A stretch of 18,890 bases of DNA from Clostridiales bacterium (GCA_029007575.1 JAQXIB010000255.1:1-18890), one strand, 5' to 3'. Counted from the stretch's first letter, positions 1 to 7,885 are shown. Notes: a model not told the origin generated them from the sequence alone. Translations and numbers: made by a program.

Positions 1-726
1 CGCTCCGGGCGGAGGAGGCTGTGGGGGCATATACTGTCCGAATTGTCCCGGCTGCGGGGGATATGAATAATATCCTCCGTATGGCGGCATTGGGGGCATG
101 GGCGGTACCGGCACTTTATTGCGGATAATGAAAAGAATTACCGTATCGCTTCCGCCTACCAGCAACGATAAAACAAGATACAATACCGCATTATTCGGCG
201 CATAATCCTTAAAAATATTGTATAAAGCGATATAATTGAAAACCGCATATACGATTGCGACAATGCATCCGATCATCAGCAACAGATAGCCTGCCAGAAA
301 AGGCACGGCAATCATCCTGTCCATGTTGTATGTTTCAAAACTCAAGCCATGTTGAAACAATGATACCGTTCCCGGAAACATGATGCCAAAGCCAAGCAAT
401 TCCAGCACACCCACCGCAATATTTGTCCCGAGCAATATTTTACGGTGATTGCTCATTTTTCCGCGCTTGATATTGATATCATCAGAAATTCGTCCAATCG
501 CATATCCGCCGCAAAACGGAATCCAGCCGATCCAAGGATTGCTAAACCCGCGGTTTTGCGACAAGCGCGTCAATGCAATCGCCCGAAGAATATAAATGAC
601 CAATCCGATCGCAGCGATAACAAGAAACATAATCACGAATACCGGAGCCATAATCGCAAAGACCTCTCTGATTTCTGATGCAGAATCCGTTATGGGGTAA
701 TCATAATTGAAATCATAGCTATACAT
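1..726 (-). CDS. Multi-pass membrane protein with proline-rich C-terminal tail (partial, runs off left edge)
   Basis: The frame is open from ATG at 726 to base 1 (242 residues seen, no stop), so the C-terminus is missing. The start is supported by AAAGGAGG at 735-742 with 8-nt spacing and by a promoter at 782-810. Hydrophobic segments lie at about residues 22-48, 98-120, 143-172 and 180-200. After the first comes a conserved-looking stretch with NPWIGWIPF, a motif I associate with small uncharacterised Firmicute membrane proteins. From about residue 205 the chain is rich in Pro, Gly, Tyr and Gln (PPMPPMPPYGG and similar), which suggests a disordered tail. I do not recognise a named family and no enzymatic motif is visible. 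It is divergent from the regulator/ABC module and has its own promoter, so a functional link is not implied. Confidence 0.8.
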   Translation of the reverse strand, partial: MYSYDFNYDYPITDSASEIREVFAIMAPVFVIMFLVIAAIGLVIYILRAIALTRLSQNRGFSNPWIGWIPFCGGYAIGRISDDINIKRGKMSNHRKILLGTNIAVGVLELLGFGIMFPGTVSLFQHGLSFETYNMDRMIAVPFLAGYLLLMIGCIVAIVYAVFNYIALYNIFKDYAPNNAVLYLVLSLLVGGSDTVILFIIRNKVPVPPMPPMPPYGGYYSYPPQPGQFGQYMPPQPPPPGA

Positions 727-781
727 CTGTCAGTCCTCCTTTATCATTTCAGGAAAAAGCTTCCTTTTACTCTTGTTATTC

Positions 782-810
782 ATTATATAGCAAAGAAAAT
801 CGGTATGCAA
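782..810 (-). promoter_or_regulatory. Sigma-A promoter for the leftmost membrane protein gene
   Basis: On the minus strand TTGCAT (810-805) and TATAAT (787-782) are separated by exactly 17 nt. This gives a leader of about 50 nt before the ATG at 726. It is back-to-back with the plus-strand promoter at 854-882. Confidence 0.7.
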
Positions 811-853
811 GACGTTTTTTCTGAAATATTTCTGACTATTTTTTGAAAAGTAC

Positions 854-882
854 TTGACAAACAAAAAAGATCGTTGTATTAT
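854..882 (+). promoter_or_regulatory. Sigma-A promoter of the GntR/ABC module
   Basis: TTGACA (854-859) is followed after 17 nt by TATTAT (877-882). The -10 hexamer lies inside the left arm of the dyad at 874-911, so a bound dimer would block polymerase. Transcription should start near 889. Confidence 0.75.
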
Positions 883-911
883 TGTATTAATCACTTAGTA
901 CAATAATACAA
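874..911. promoter_or_regulatory. Long inverted repeat over the -10 region, likely operator of the YtrA-type repressor
   Basis: The arms TTGTATTATTGTA (874-886) and TACAATAATACAA (899-911) are perfect 13-bp inverted repeats. With one mismatch the dyad extends inward to 890/895. It overlaps the -10 element and start point and lies 50 nt upstream of the GntR-family gene. Autoregulation by that protein is an inference from position; YtrA-family members generally repress their own operons. Confidence 0.65.
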
Positions 912-960
912 TCGAGTTGATTTAACACAAAGAAAGCATTAGAAAGGAGTGGTTGCTAAA

Positions 961-1332
961 ATGACATGGGAAATGAAAACAGACCGACCGATCTATCTTC
1001 AGCTTATTGAACAAATCAAGCGCAGAATCGTGTCGGGCGAATTTCCGGCAGGAAGCCAGCTCCCGCCGGTAAGAACCCTTGCCGAACAAGCGGCAGTGAA
1101 TCCAAACACCATGCAGAAAGCCTTTTCAGAGCTGGAACGGGAAGGATTAGTATTTACTCAGCGCACCAGCGGCAGATTTATAACGGAGGACAAAGCCATG
1201 ATCGAACAGCTGAAAACCATGTTGGCACAAGAAGTTATTACCGAATTTTTCCTTCAGATGAACGGACTAGGTTTCACCAAAGAGGATGCCATCCATCTGA
1301 TCGAATCCACAGCAAAGGAGCAAAAGATATGA
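961..1332 (+). CDS. GntR-family transcriptional regulator, YtrA subfamily
   Basis: This is a 123-residue repressor-type protein. The N-terminal winged helix-turn-helix (about residues 8-78) shows the GntR signature: IYLQLIEQIKRRI, then GSQLPPVRTLAEQ and NPNTMQKAFSELEREGL. The C-terminal part is only about 45 residues and helical, which is the short dimerisation tail typical of YtrA and too small for a FadR or HutC effector domain. ATG 961 is chosen, with AGGAG at 945-949 and 11-nt spacing. An in-frame GTG at 949 overlaps that site and is less likely. The stop overlaps the ATPase start by 4 nt (ATGA), so the two are translationally coupled. YtrA operons in Firmicutes often respond to cell-envelope antibiotics or stress; the inducer here cannot be read from sequence. 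Confidence 0.92.
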   Translation: MTWEMKTDRPIYLQLIEQIKRRIVSGEFPAGSQLPPVRTLAEQAAVNPNTMQKAFSELEREGLVFTQRTSGRFITEDKAMIEQLKTMLAQEVITEFFLQMNGLGFTKEDAIHLIESTAKEQKI

Positions 1333-2027
1333 ACACACTAGTAAATTGCAGTAATGTTGTCAAAACCTACTCAGGCAAATATGCGCTTGCCGGCGTCAGC
1401 TTAAACTTAGAACGCGGCAAAATCATCGGACTGTTGGGGCCGAACGGCAGCGGAAAAACCACATTAATCAAGCTGCTCAGCGGAATCTTGACGCCTACCT
1501 CGGGGAGCCTGCAAATCGACGGGAAGGACATCGGCATTGAAACCAAAAAAATCGTTTCTTATTTACCGGAACGAACTTATCTCAATGATTGGATGACCGT
1601 AGAGCAAATTATCCGCTTCTTTCAGGATTTCTATGCGGATTTTCAAGCCGAGAAAGCATACGATATGCTGGCACGCCTAAATATCAATCCGAAGGATCGG
1701 CTCAAAACGATGTCCAAGGGGACAAAAGAAAAAGTACAGTTGATTTTAGTGATGAGCCGTCAAGCCGAATTATACTTGCTTGATGAGCCGATCGGCGGCG
1801 TGGACCCGGCGGCAAGAGATTACATCCTAAACACCATCATTACCAACTACAATGAGAACGCAACTATCATTATTTCCACCCATCTGATTTATGACATCGA
1901 GCGGATACTTGATGAAGTTGTATTTATATCGCAAGGACAGATCCGAATGGTAGCGTCGGTCGACGACATCAGAGAAAATCAGGGAAAATCAATAGACGAA
2001 ATGTTCAGGGAGGTATTCAGATGCTAG
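1329..2027 (+). CDS. ABC transporter ATP-binding protein (YtrB/BcrA-like)
   Basis: This 232-residue nucleotide-binding subunit powers the permease encoded next to it. Visible motifs are Walker A GPNGSGKTT (residues 37-45), a degenerate signature loop MSKGTKEK (about 128-135) in place of LSGGQ, Walker B LYLLDEP with Glu153, and the switch histidine in IISTHL (about 183-188). The SKGT-type signature and a YLPE stretch where a Q-loop is expected are common in the YtrB/BcrA-like group that travels with YtrA repressors. No membrane segment is present, so it is cytoplasmic and docks on the permease. It overlaps the regulator by 4 nt and the permease by 7 nt. A role in export or resistance is inferred from context; the substrate is unknown. 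Confidence 0.92.
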   Translation: MNTLVNCSNVVKTYSGKYALAGVSLNLERGKIIGLLGPNGSGKTTLIKLLSGILTPTSGSLQIDGKDIGIETKKIVSYLPERTYLNDWMTVEQIIRFFQDFYADFQAEKAYDMLARLNINPKDRLKTMSKGTKEKVQLILVMSRQAELYLLDEPIGGVDPAARDYILNTIITNYNENATIIISTHLIYDIERILDEVVFISQGQIRMVASVDDIRENQGKSIDEMFREVFRC

Positions 2028-2815
2028 GAAAATTAAACAAATACGAAATCAAAGCCACCGCACGGATGTTTTTACCGTTATATGCCGGCCTGCTGCTGTT
2101 TGCTTTGATCAACAAAATTTTTATCGAAATCAATCTTTTGAAAACAAAGCTGGCATTCCTGCCCGCTATATCCGGTATGATCTACTTTTTTATCATTGCA
2201 GCCACCTTTATCGTTACGCTGGTGGTGATGATCCAACGCTTCTATAAGAACTTGCTTTCAGACGAAGGATACCTCATGTTCACCCTTCCGGTAAAGCCAA
2301 ACAGACATATCATTTCTAAAATGCTGGTTTCGATCCTGTGGGTGGTCATCAGTGTGATTGCCGCTGTATTGTCCGTGTTGATTCTGGGGTACCAAAAAGG
2401 CATGCTCAGAGACATCGGCACGCTGATCACGAATTTTTTTAAGCTTCCTTTGGAACGCTCCGGTCCCATTTTGCTGACCGGAATCCTCTTTCTGTTCGTA
2501 ATCTTAGCTGCTATGATCGTTTTTGTGCTCCAAATCTACGCATCGCTGTCACTGGGTCACCTCGCCGGCAAGCACCGCATTCTGCTTGCATTTGTCGCCT
2601 ATCTGGCAATCAGCATGATTTGGCAAATCCTGATGAGCGTTGGGATGATCCTATTGTCTTCCATCCATCCGTTTATGAATTGGATCAATGAATTGCAGTC
2701 TATCCACCAAGTGCAGTTGTTTATGGGCGGAATGCTGTTTGTTTCGCTGGTGCAAGCCGTCATTCTTTATATCGCCACCAATGTTATCTTATCAAAAAGA
2801 TTAAATCTGGAATAA
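2021..2815 (+). CDS. ABC transporter permease subunit
   Basis: This 264-residue integral membrane protein has about six hydrophobic segments: near residues 14-34, 47-69, 101-125, 148-176, 190-212 and 232-256. Hydropathy and gene order make it the membrane partner of the ATPase upstream. It starts inside the ATPase gene (7-nt overlap, GGAGG at 2009-2013), so expression is coupled. The family is the poorly conserved ABC-2-like permease type found in YtrA modules, and I see no specificity motif. The TAA stop (2813-2815) falls at the first bases of a repeat that recurs at 17809. That insertion may therefore have supplied the stop and reset the last residues (RLNLE). Confidence 0.88.
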   Translation: MLGKLNKYEIKATARMFLPLYAGLLLFALINKIFIEINLLKTKLAFLPAISGMIYFFIIAATFIVTLVVMIQRFYKNLLSDEGYLMFTLPVKPNRHIISKMLVSILWVVISVIAAVLSVLILGYQKGMLRDIGTLITNFFKLPLERSGPILLTGILFLFVILAAMIVFVLQIYASLSLGHLAGKHRILLAFVAYLAISMIWQILMSVGMILLSSIHPFMNWINELQSIHQVQLFMGGMLFVSLVQAVILYIATNVILSKRLNLE

Positions 2816-2856
2816 TACTAAAATCTAATGAAACACTTTCAATTAGATTTTAGTAT
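2813..2856. repeat. Short palindromic copy of a dispersed inverted-repeat element (MITE-like)
   Basis: Arms 2815-2829 and 2842-2856 are perfect 15-bp inverted repeats (ATACTAAAATCTAAT and its complement) around a 12-nt centre. Bases 2813-2841 are identical to 17809-17837, the left end of a longer copy. The right arm matches that copy's right end with one base fewer. This copy therefore looks like an internally deleted version consisting only of its termini. It overlaps the permease stop codon and precedes the terminator at 2892. It could also fold as an RNA hairpin. Confidence 0.75.
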
Positions 2857-2891
2857 TAGTATAAAACGACTGGTAAACGCTCTTTACTCAT

Positions 2892-2932
2892 AAAAACCGC
2901 GCCATCCGAATAATCGGATGACGCGGTTTTTT
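2892..2932. terminator. Bidirectional rho-independent terminator
   Basis: CCGCGCCATCCGA (2897-2909) pairs with 2914-2926 with one mismatch around a 4-nt loop. The stem is flanked by AAAAA (2892-2896) and TTTTTT (2927-2932), so it can work on both strands. It separates the convergent permease (+) and BTAD regulator (-) genes. Confidence 0.85.
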
Positions 2933-2947
2933 AACGGGCTGATAGCA

Positions 2948-4171
2948 TTAAATTAAATCAATCGGAGCCAGTGCGCTCAGTCTGGAATTTAGGCGCAGCA
3001 TCATGTTTTGCTGCAAGCCGTCAAATTTTTTGGTAATTCGGTTTAAAACCATATTGCCGTCCTCATAAGTCGTCAACGGCAACATGATCACAAACTGTGC
3101 CGCGCTGTAAGGAGAAACCACATCTCCTTTACGCAGACTGCCGACAACACAATCCTTTAACCTTTGCATTCCCATCTTCAGCGCAGAGGTGCCGGGCATG
3201 TTGCCATGTCGGTCGGTAAGCGTGAGTAAAGCGACATGAATGGACAAACCGGTACGTCGGACCGATCTTGCCTGTAACTGATAAATTTGCTTGAATATAT
3301 CATAATCACAGAAAAAAGCGCCCGGTTTTTCGCCGGCTTCCTTTAGATCTTCCATGATAACCGATAAATCCAGCTCTACATTGTGCATTTCTTTTACAAT
3401 ATCCTTGTAAATCTGGGTGGTTTCATCGGACAACTGAATGCCGAATTCATCATAGAACACCTCAGAAATATGCTGATAATGAGCGATAGCCTTTTTCTTT
3501 TGCCGGGTTTTGCCATAGGAGATCAACAACGCCTGATGTATGCTTTCTTCATATGGACAATGCACGATGGCAGCTTCACAAAGAAGCACGGTTTTTTCAT
3601 AATCATTGATTTGATTATAAAGCGGAATCAGATCCAGCACACAATCCAGATAAAGAGAAGCATAGTAAGCGCTTTTCCCGATCACCCAGTCAAGATAGGA
3701 GGATTTCGGCAAAAATTCCCCATGATAAAGAGCGATGGCTTGTTCGTAATCGGCAATGCGTTCCTCAATGCTTTTGCTTTTGTCCGATGCCGACTTGTGC
3801 AAAGATTCCATCTGCTCGATATCAATTTCACAGGTCAATTTCGGATTCCAAGCATAGGTATTCCGTTCAAATAGGATAAAGTCCAGCGGCAGATCAGGCG
3901 GACAGATTTCTTTCAGCGCAGTGCGGGCGCGATAAACCAAATTTTTCAGTGCGTTGAGCGGATTGTCATATTCTTCACCCGGCCAAACCGCTTCTATCAG
4001 TCTTTCCTGAGAAACACTGGTACCGTAATTCGCAAGCAGATATTCAATTAAAGTCCAAACTTTTTTGGTTCTTCCCTGGTCGTCGGTTAATTCGCGGCCT
4101 TTAAAAGAGATGGAGAAACCACCCAGCATTTTCACTTTTACGGGGTCATTTTGATTGTTAATCATAAACAT
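2948..4171 (-). CDS. BTAD-type transcriptional regulator with degenerate GGDEF-like C-terminus
   Basis: The protein has 407 residues. Residues about 10-110 resemble an OmpR/SARP winged helix (KVKMLGGFSISFKGREL, then VSQERLIEAVWP and NALKNLVYRARTAL). Residues about 118-262 resemble the bacterial transcriptional activator domain, a helical TPR-like repeat region (ALYHGEFLP, then YEKTVLLCEAAIVHCPYEESIHQALL). Residues about 285-400 recall a GGDEF domain: CDYDIFKQIYQLQ, then RLKDCVVGSLRKGDVVSPY and FVIMLP. The position of the signature reads SAAQF (356-360), so cyclase activity is not expected. ATG 4171 has AAGGA 5 nt upstream; ATG 4165 is an alternative. The signal and targets are unknown. It is transcribed alone from the promoter near 4342-4370 and ends at the shared terminator at 2892-2932. 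Confidence 0.82.
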   Translation of the reverse strand: MFMINNQNDPVKVKMLGGFSISFKGRELTDDQGRTKKVWTLIEYLLANYGTSVSQERLIEAVWPGEEYDNPLNALKNLVYRARTALKEICPPDLPLDFILFERNTYAWNPKLTCEIDIEQMESLHKSASDKSKSIEERIADYEQAIALYHGEFLPKSSYLDWVIGKSAYYASLYLDCVLDLIPLYNQINDYEKTVLLCEAAIVHCPYEESIHQALLISYGKTRQKKKAIAHYQHISEVFYDEFGIQLSDETTQIYKDIVKEMHNVELDLSVIMEDLKEAGEKPGAFFCDYDIFKQIYQLQARSVRRTGLSIHVALLTLTDRHGNMPGTSALKMGMQRLKDCVVGSLRKGDVVSPYSAAQFVIMLPLTTYEDGNMVLNRITKKFDGLQQNMMLRLNSRLSALAPIDLI

Positions 4172-4532
4172 CCCATTCCTTCATGAAGTTTGTGCTTTTA
4201 TCTGTTCTGTTTGAGTAAAAAGGAATAAACAAAATATGAGAGCATTACATTTTCAGGATGCCTCTTTTTTCGAAAATATAAGACAGACCGAACGAATCAG
4301 CGCTATACTGCAAGCGGCCGATCTGACATTTTTGTAATATCATTGTACCATTTTAAGCGGATTAAGACAAGCGGTATTACCAGAATTAACAATTAGTTAA
4401 AAAAACAAAGTAAAAGAATAAAATGTACCCAAATTATAAAAGCAATTTATATATAATAGTGATGTTTTTTTGAGCAAAATGAAAATTTAACGGAAAATTC
4501 TGTTACCGGCTACAACCGAAGGAATAACGGTA
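4172..4532. other. Intergenic region between the endonuclease III gene and the BTAD regulator gene
   Basis: This is 361 bases of AT-rich DNA without a credible gene. It holds the regulator's promoter (4342-4370) and about 160 nt of its leader. No strong hairpin terminator is visible after the endonuclease III gene, so read-through into the regulator is possible. Confidence 0.5.
4342..4370 (-). promoter_or_regulatory. Probable sigma-A promoter of the BTAD regulator gene
   Basis: On the minus strand TTGTCT (4370-4365) is followed by a 17-nt spacer and TACAAT (4347-4342). The predicted start lies near 4335, giving a leader of about 160 nt. Confidence 0.5.
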
Positions 4533-5195
4533 TCAGACAGAAGCAGCATGGCTCTGATGGCTTTTCTGCCGAAAAGCGCAGCACTCCTGCAAAGGACAAT
4601 CTTCGCACAATGGTTTGCGCGCCTTGCAGACTTCTCTTCCGAACAGCACCAGCCGATGGCAAAAATCGCTGGATTCTTCGGGCGGGAGGATTTTTTTGAG
4701 CGCGAGTTCCAGTTTGTACGGATCTTCTCCTTTCACCAGCCCCAATCGGTTGGTGATTCGGATGCAGTGCGTATCGACTACAACCGCCGGCTTATGAAAG
4801 ACATCCCCCATAATTAAATTGGCGGTCTTTCTGCCGATTCCCGACAAAGAGGTCAGCTGTTCAATCGAATCGGGCAATGTGGAATCAAAATCTCGGATGA
4901 GCTGCGTACACATCTCTTTGATACTCTTGGCTTTGGTTTTGTATAAGCCGCATGGCTTGACGACCTCTTCGATGTCGGCAATATCCGCATCGGCAAAGGA
5001 TTCCAGCGTAGGGAATTTTCGGAACAGCTCTTTTGTTACAACATTGACTCGCGCATCGGTACACTGCGCCGATAACCGAGTGGCGATCAGCAGTTCATAC
5101 GGCTTTTGATATTGCAGGGAACAGATCGCCTCCGGGTATTTTTCTTTTAATTTTTCAACAGCAAATAAGGCACGTTCTTTCTTTGTCATGATCAT
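4533..5195 (-). CDS. nth: Endonuclease III (DNA glycosylase/AP lyase)
   Basis: This 220-residue base-excision-repair enzyme removes oxidised pyrimidines and nicks at the abasic site. The helix-hairpin-helix reads LTSLSGIGRKTANLIMG (about 114-130), with catalytic Lys123 in GRKTA and catalytic Asp141 in VVDTHCIR. The 4Fe-4S ligands at the C-terminus fit C-X6-C-X2-C-X5-C (Cys190, 197, 200, 206). Length and all key residues match the family, so it should be active and cytoplasmic. ATG 5195 has AAGGA 5 nt upstream; ATG 5189 is an alternative at 11 nt. It lies 51 nt downstream of the HAD phosphatase gene on the same strand and is the last gene of that operon. Confidence 0.97.
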   Translation of the reverse strand: MIMTKKERALFAVEKLKEKYPEAICSLQYQKPYELLIATRLSAQCTDARVNVVTKELFRKFPTLESFADADIADIEEVVKPCGLYKTKAKSIKEMCTQLIRDFDSTLPDSIEQLTSLSGIGRKTANLIMGDVFHKPAVVVDTHCIRITNRLGLVKGEDPYKLELALKKILPPEESSDFCHRLVLFGREVCKARKPLCEDCPLQECCAFRQKSHQSHAASV

Positions 5196-5246
5196 ACCAT
5201 TCCTTCTTGATTTCTTTTCGCCTGCCTTGCAGAGCGTTTTCAGCGG

Positions 5247-5906
5247 TTACGGCTGATCGACCTGCTGCCATAGCTCCTCCGCTTTTGAAATGATGGCATC
5301 GGCATGGTTGTCCCGAAGTTCTTTTTCATCGCGAAATCCCCACAGCACGCCGACCGTCCAGGCGCCGGCGCTTTTGCCGGTTTTCATGTCAGCGGCAGTG
5401 TCTCCGACATATACCGTTTCCTCGGCTGTTACGCCGAGTTCTTTCATAATGCCGAATAGTGCGGCAGGATCCGGCTTCAGCGGAACACCCTCTTTTTGCC
5501 CGCAGACCAGATCAAAAGTGTCGTCGCCGAACAGAGCTTTTACTACTTTGCTGGTGGTCGGATGCGGCTTGTTGGAAAGAACCGCCATCTTCACCCCTGC
5601 CTTTTTCAGTTTAGCGAGTATCTCCGGAATACCCTCATACGGCGCCGTTAAATACAAAAAGTTGTCATCATAGGTTTGATTGTAAAGAGGATATACTTTG
5701 TCGAAGCTCTCAGGCGAATCGTCGCCGCTTTCGTGCATCATACGCTGCACCAGGATTTTAGCGCCGTTTCCCACCATGTAACGGTATTTTTCTTTGGGAA
5801 TTGCCGAAAATCCATACGTTTCCAGCGCTTGATTGGCGAAATAAGCGATGGTGGTGAGGGTATCGGCTAATGTGCCGTCTAAATCAAATATTACAGCCTT
5901 TTTCAT
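5247..5906 (-). CDS. HAD-superfamily phosphatase, phosphoglycolate-phosphatase-like
   Basis: This is a 219-residue HAD hydrolase. Motif I is VIFDLDGTLADT with nucleophile Asp8 and acid/base Asp10. Motif II is AVLSNKP (Ser111). The motif III lysine is in LKPDP (Lys144). Motif IV is VYVGDTAADM (Asp169, Asp173). A helical cap domain (about 17-85) fits the phosphoglycolate phosphatase/PGMB group. Physiological substrates of such proteins cannot be predicted reliably. ATG 5906 is the conservative start. AAAGGA lies 15 nt upstream, and an in-frame TTG at 5915 has a better 6-nt spacing, so three more residues are possible. The frame stays open further upstream but that part overlaps the ABC gene and lacks homology. 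It sits 37 nt after the ABC exporter gene and 51 nt before nth. Confidence 0.93.
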   Translation of the reverse strand: MKKAVIFDLDGTLADTLTTIAYFANQALETYGFSAIPKEKYRYMVGNGAKILVQRMMHESGDDSPESFDKVYPLYNQTYDDNFLYLTAPYEGIPEILAKLKKAGVKMAVLSNKPHPTTSKVVKALFGDDTFDLVCGQKEGVPLKPDPAALFGIMKELGVTAEETVYVGDTAADMKTGKSAGAWTVGVLWGFRDEKELRDNHADAIISKAEELWQQVDQP

Positions 5907-5943
5907 AACAGGCAAAGTCAATCCTTTCTTTTTTCGGTTTCTG

Positions 5944-7680
5944 TCATTGCGGGGAGGACTCGGCAAATTGGTAAGCATACAGCTCGGCGTAAATCCCGCC
6001 TTGCTCCAGCAATTGTTGATGCGTACCCTGCTCTTTGATCCCGTCGTCGGTAATGACAACGATCTGATCCGCATTTTTTATGGTAGACAGCCGGTGCGCC
6101 ACAATGATGGAAGTACGGTTGTGTGAAAGCTGCTCCAGAGATTTTTGGATCATCATTTCGGTTGCATTATCCAACGCGGAGGTTGCTTCATCCAGAATCA
6201 AAATCGGCGGGTTTTTGAGGAAAGCACGCGCAATCGAAATGCGCTGCTTTTGACCGCCCGAAAGCTTAACGCCCCGCTCTCCGATATAGGTATCATAGCC
6301 ATTTTCCATTGCCATGACGGTGTCATGAATGTTTGCTTTTTTTGCGGCGCTGATGATTTCCTCCTCGGAGGCGTCCGGTTTCCCGTAGGCGATATTATCC
6401 CGAATCGTGCCGGTAAAGAGGAAAACGTCCTGTGCCACGATGCCGATATTTTGTCGCAAAGAGGATCGGGAAATATCCCGAATGTCATGCCCTGCGATGG
6501 TGATAGAACCGGCGCTGATCTCATAAAACCTCGGGAGCAAGTGACACAATGTGGTTTTGCCGCCGCCGGACGGGCCGACCAATGCGACGGTTTTTCCCTG
6601 CGGGATATGCAGAGAAAGATCCTTCAGCACCAAGCTCTGATCGCTTTCATCCGTTTTATAGCGGAAATCGACGTGCTGAAAATCAATATCCCCGTTCAGC
6701 TCCGGCATGTCCGTTTCAGAACCGGTGACCGATTCCTCCTTTTCATTCATGATCTGTTCAAATCGTTCAAAGCCGGACATACCGTTTTGAAATTGCTCAA
6801 AAAATTGGACCAGCTTTTTGACCGGATTTAAAAACATATTAATGTAAAGCAAAAAGACGGTAAATTCGCCCACGTCGATCCATCCGTTGAAGAAAAAGAT
6901 TCCGCCGGTGACCAGCACGATGACATAGAGCATGTCCATGCATAAATCCATACCTGAGAAAAACCGAGCCATGACTCGATAAGCGGCAGAACGTGCCTGG
7001 ACAAACCGTCCGTTGCAAAGCTCGAATTTTTCGGTTTCCTGATTTTCGGCGGTGTACGCGCGGGAAACCCGCACGCCGGAAATCGCATTCTCAATATTGG
7101 CGTTGACTTCCGCAATTTCTTCCCGGGTACGTTTAAAAGCACTCTGCATATCCCGCCTCATTTTAACGGTGAAAAAGAGAATGAACGGCAGTGCGGCATA
7201 AACGATCAGCGTCAGCAGAGGGTTGATTGTACATAGGATGACAAAGGAGCCGATCAGTAAAATCAAAGAGAGAAATAAATTTTCGGGGCCATGATGAGCA
7301 AGCTCGGAAATATCCATCAAATCGTTGATCATACGGGACATCACCGTTCCGGTCTTGTTTTCATCAAAGAAGGAAAAAGGAAGCTTTTGCAGCTTTTGGA
7401 ACATATCCCGCCGCATGTCGGACTGCATCCGGACACCGACGATATGACCGTAATACTGAATAAAATAATTCAGCCCTGCCTTGAGCAGATAAATACAAAC
7501 AAGAGCAGCTGCCCATATAAGCAGCAGACGGAGATTCCGGTTTGGCACGTAATCATTGATGATATTTTTGGCTATCATGGGATAAAACAAGTCGCAAATC
7601 GCTACTAAAAGAGCGCAGAACATGTCAGCGAAAAACAGCTTTCGATGCGGCTTATAGTAGTGAATGAACCTTTTTATCAT
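5944..7680 (-). CDS. ABC exporter, fused permease and ATPase (MsbA/MDR type)
   Basis: This 578-residue half-transporter probably works as a dimer to export lipids, drugs or peptides. The first 320 residues carry six membrane segments, with the loop SFFDENKTGTVMSRMINDL typical of the type IV exporter fold. The ATPase follows: Walker A GPSGGGKTT (Lys375), Q-loop VAQDVFLF, signature LSGGQ (473-477), Walker B ILILDEATSALD (Glu498) and the switch histidine in VAHRLST. All catalytic residues are intact. ATG 7680 is chosen: AAGGA lies 11 nt upstream and the promoter at 7733-7761 makes the more distant in-frame ATG at 7761 impossible. It is first in an operon with the HAD phosphatase and nth genes. 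An adjacent partner half-transporter is not present, so a homodimer is likely. Confidence 0.95.
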   Translation of the reverse strand: MIKRFIHYYKPHRKLFFADMFCALLVAICDLFYPMIAKNIINDYVPNRNLRLLLIWAAALVCIYLLKAGLNYFIQYYGHIVGVRMQSDMRRDMFQKLQKLPFSFFDENKTGTVMSRMINDLMDISELAHHGPENLFLSLILLIGSFVILCTINPLLTLIVYAALPFILFFTVKMRRDMQSAFKRTREEIAEVNANIENAISGVRVSRAYTAENQETEKFELCNGRFVQARSAAYRVMARFFSGMDLCMDMLYVIVLVTGGIFFFNGWIDVGEFTVFLLYINMFLNPVKKLVQFFEQFQNGMSGFERFEQIMNEKEESVTGSETDMPELNGDIDFQHVDFRYKTDESDQSLVLKDLSLHIPQGKTVALVGPSGGGKTTLCHLLPRFYEISAGSITIAGHDIRDISRSSLRQNIGIVAQDVFLFTGTIRDNIAYGKPDASEEEIISAAKKANIHDTVMAMENGYDTYIGERGVKLSGGQKQRISIARAFLKNPPILILDEATSALDNATEMMIQKSLEQLSHNRTSIIVAHRLSTIKNADQIVVITDDGIKEQGTHQQLLEQGGIYAELYAYQFAESSPQ

Positions 7681-7732
7681 TGTTTTGATGTTCCTTTCCG
7701 CAGGGGAATTACAGTAAGATTTCCTGTGTTCT

Positions 7733-7761
7733 ATTATAATCTTTTTTACGAAGTCAGGCAA
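7733..7761 (-). promoter_or_regulatory. Sigma-A promoter of the ABC exporter-phosphatase-nth operon
   Basis: On the minus strand TTGCCT (7761-7756), a 17-nt spacer and TATAAT (7738-7733) lie 53 nt upstream of ATG 7680. Confidence 0.75.
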
Positions 7762-7772
7762 TAGCCAAAATG

Positions 7773-7803
7773 AAAAAAGACCGTAAAAGCAATTTCTTTT
7801 ACG
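7773..7803 (-). terminator. Probable rho-independent terminator after spo0A
   Basis: On the minus strand CGTAAAAG (7803-7796) pairs with CTTTTACG (7789-7782) around a 6-nt loop. TTTTTT (7778-7773) follows after a short GTC spacer. It separates spo0A from the ABC operon promoter just downstream. Confidence 0.55.
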
Positions 7804-7827
7804 ACCTCTCTCAATATCGATATCAAA

Positions 7828-7868
7828 CAGACAACGCCATGTTTGCCGGCTTTTCCCCCTGTTGTCTG
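7828..7868 (-). other. Additional stem-loop between spo0A and its terminator
   Basis: CAGACAAC (7828-7835) and GTTGTCTG (7861-7868) form a perfect 8-bp stem around a 25-nt loop, 18 nt beyond the spo0A stop. On the minus strand it is followed by TTTGA only, so it may assist termination or protect the transcript 3' end. Confidence 0.4.
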
Positions 7869-7885
7869 TGCCGGCAGAAATGATC

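Noticed and set aside
445..678. Plus-strand open frame opposite the leftmost membrane protein
   Set aside because: The opposite strand has a promoter, a ribosome binding site and a hydrophobic protein; this frame is Arg/Asn/His-rich and has none of these.
5907..6074. N-terminal extension of the HAD phosphatase frame
   Set aside because: It overlaps the ABC exporter gene, has no ribosome binding site and precedes the DxDGT motif by an atypical Arg/Ser-rich segment.
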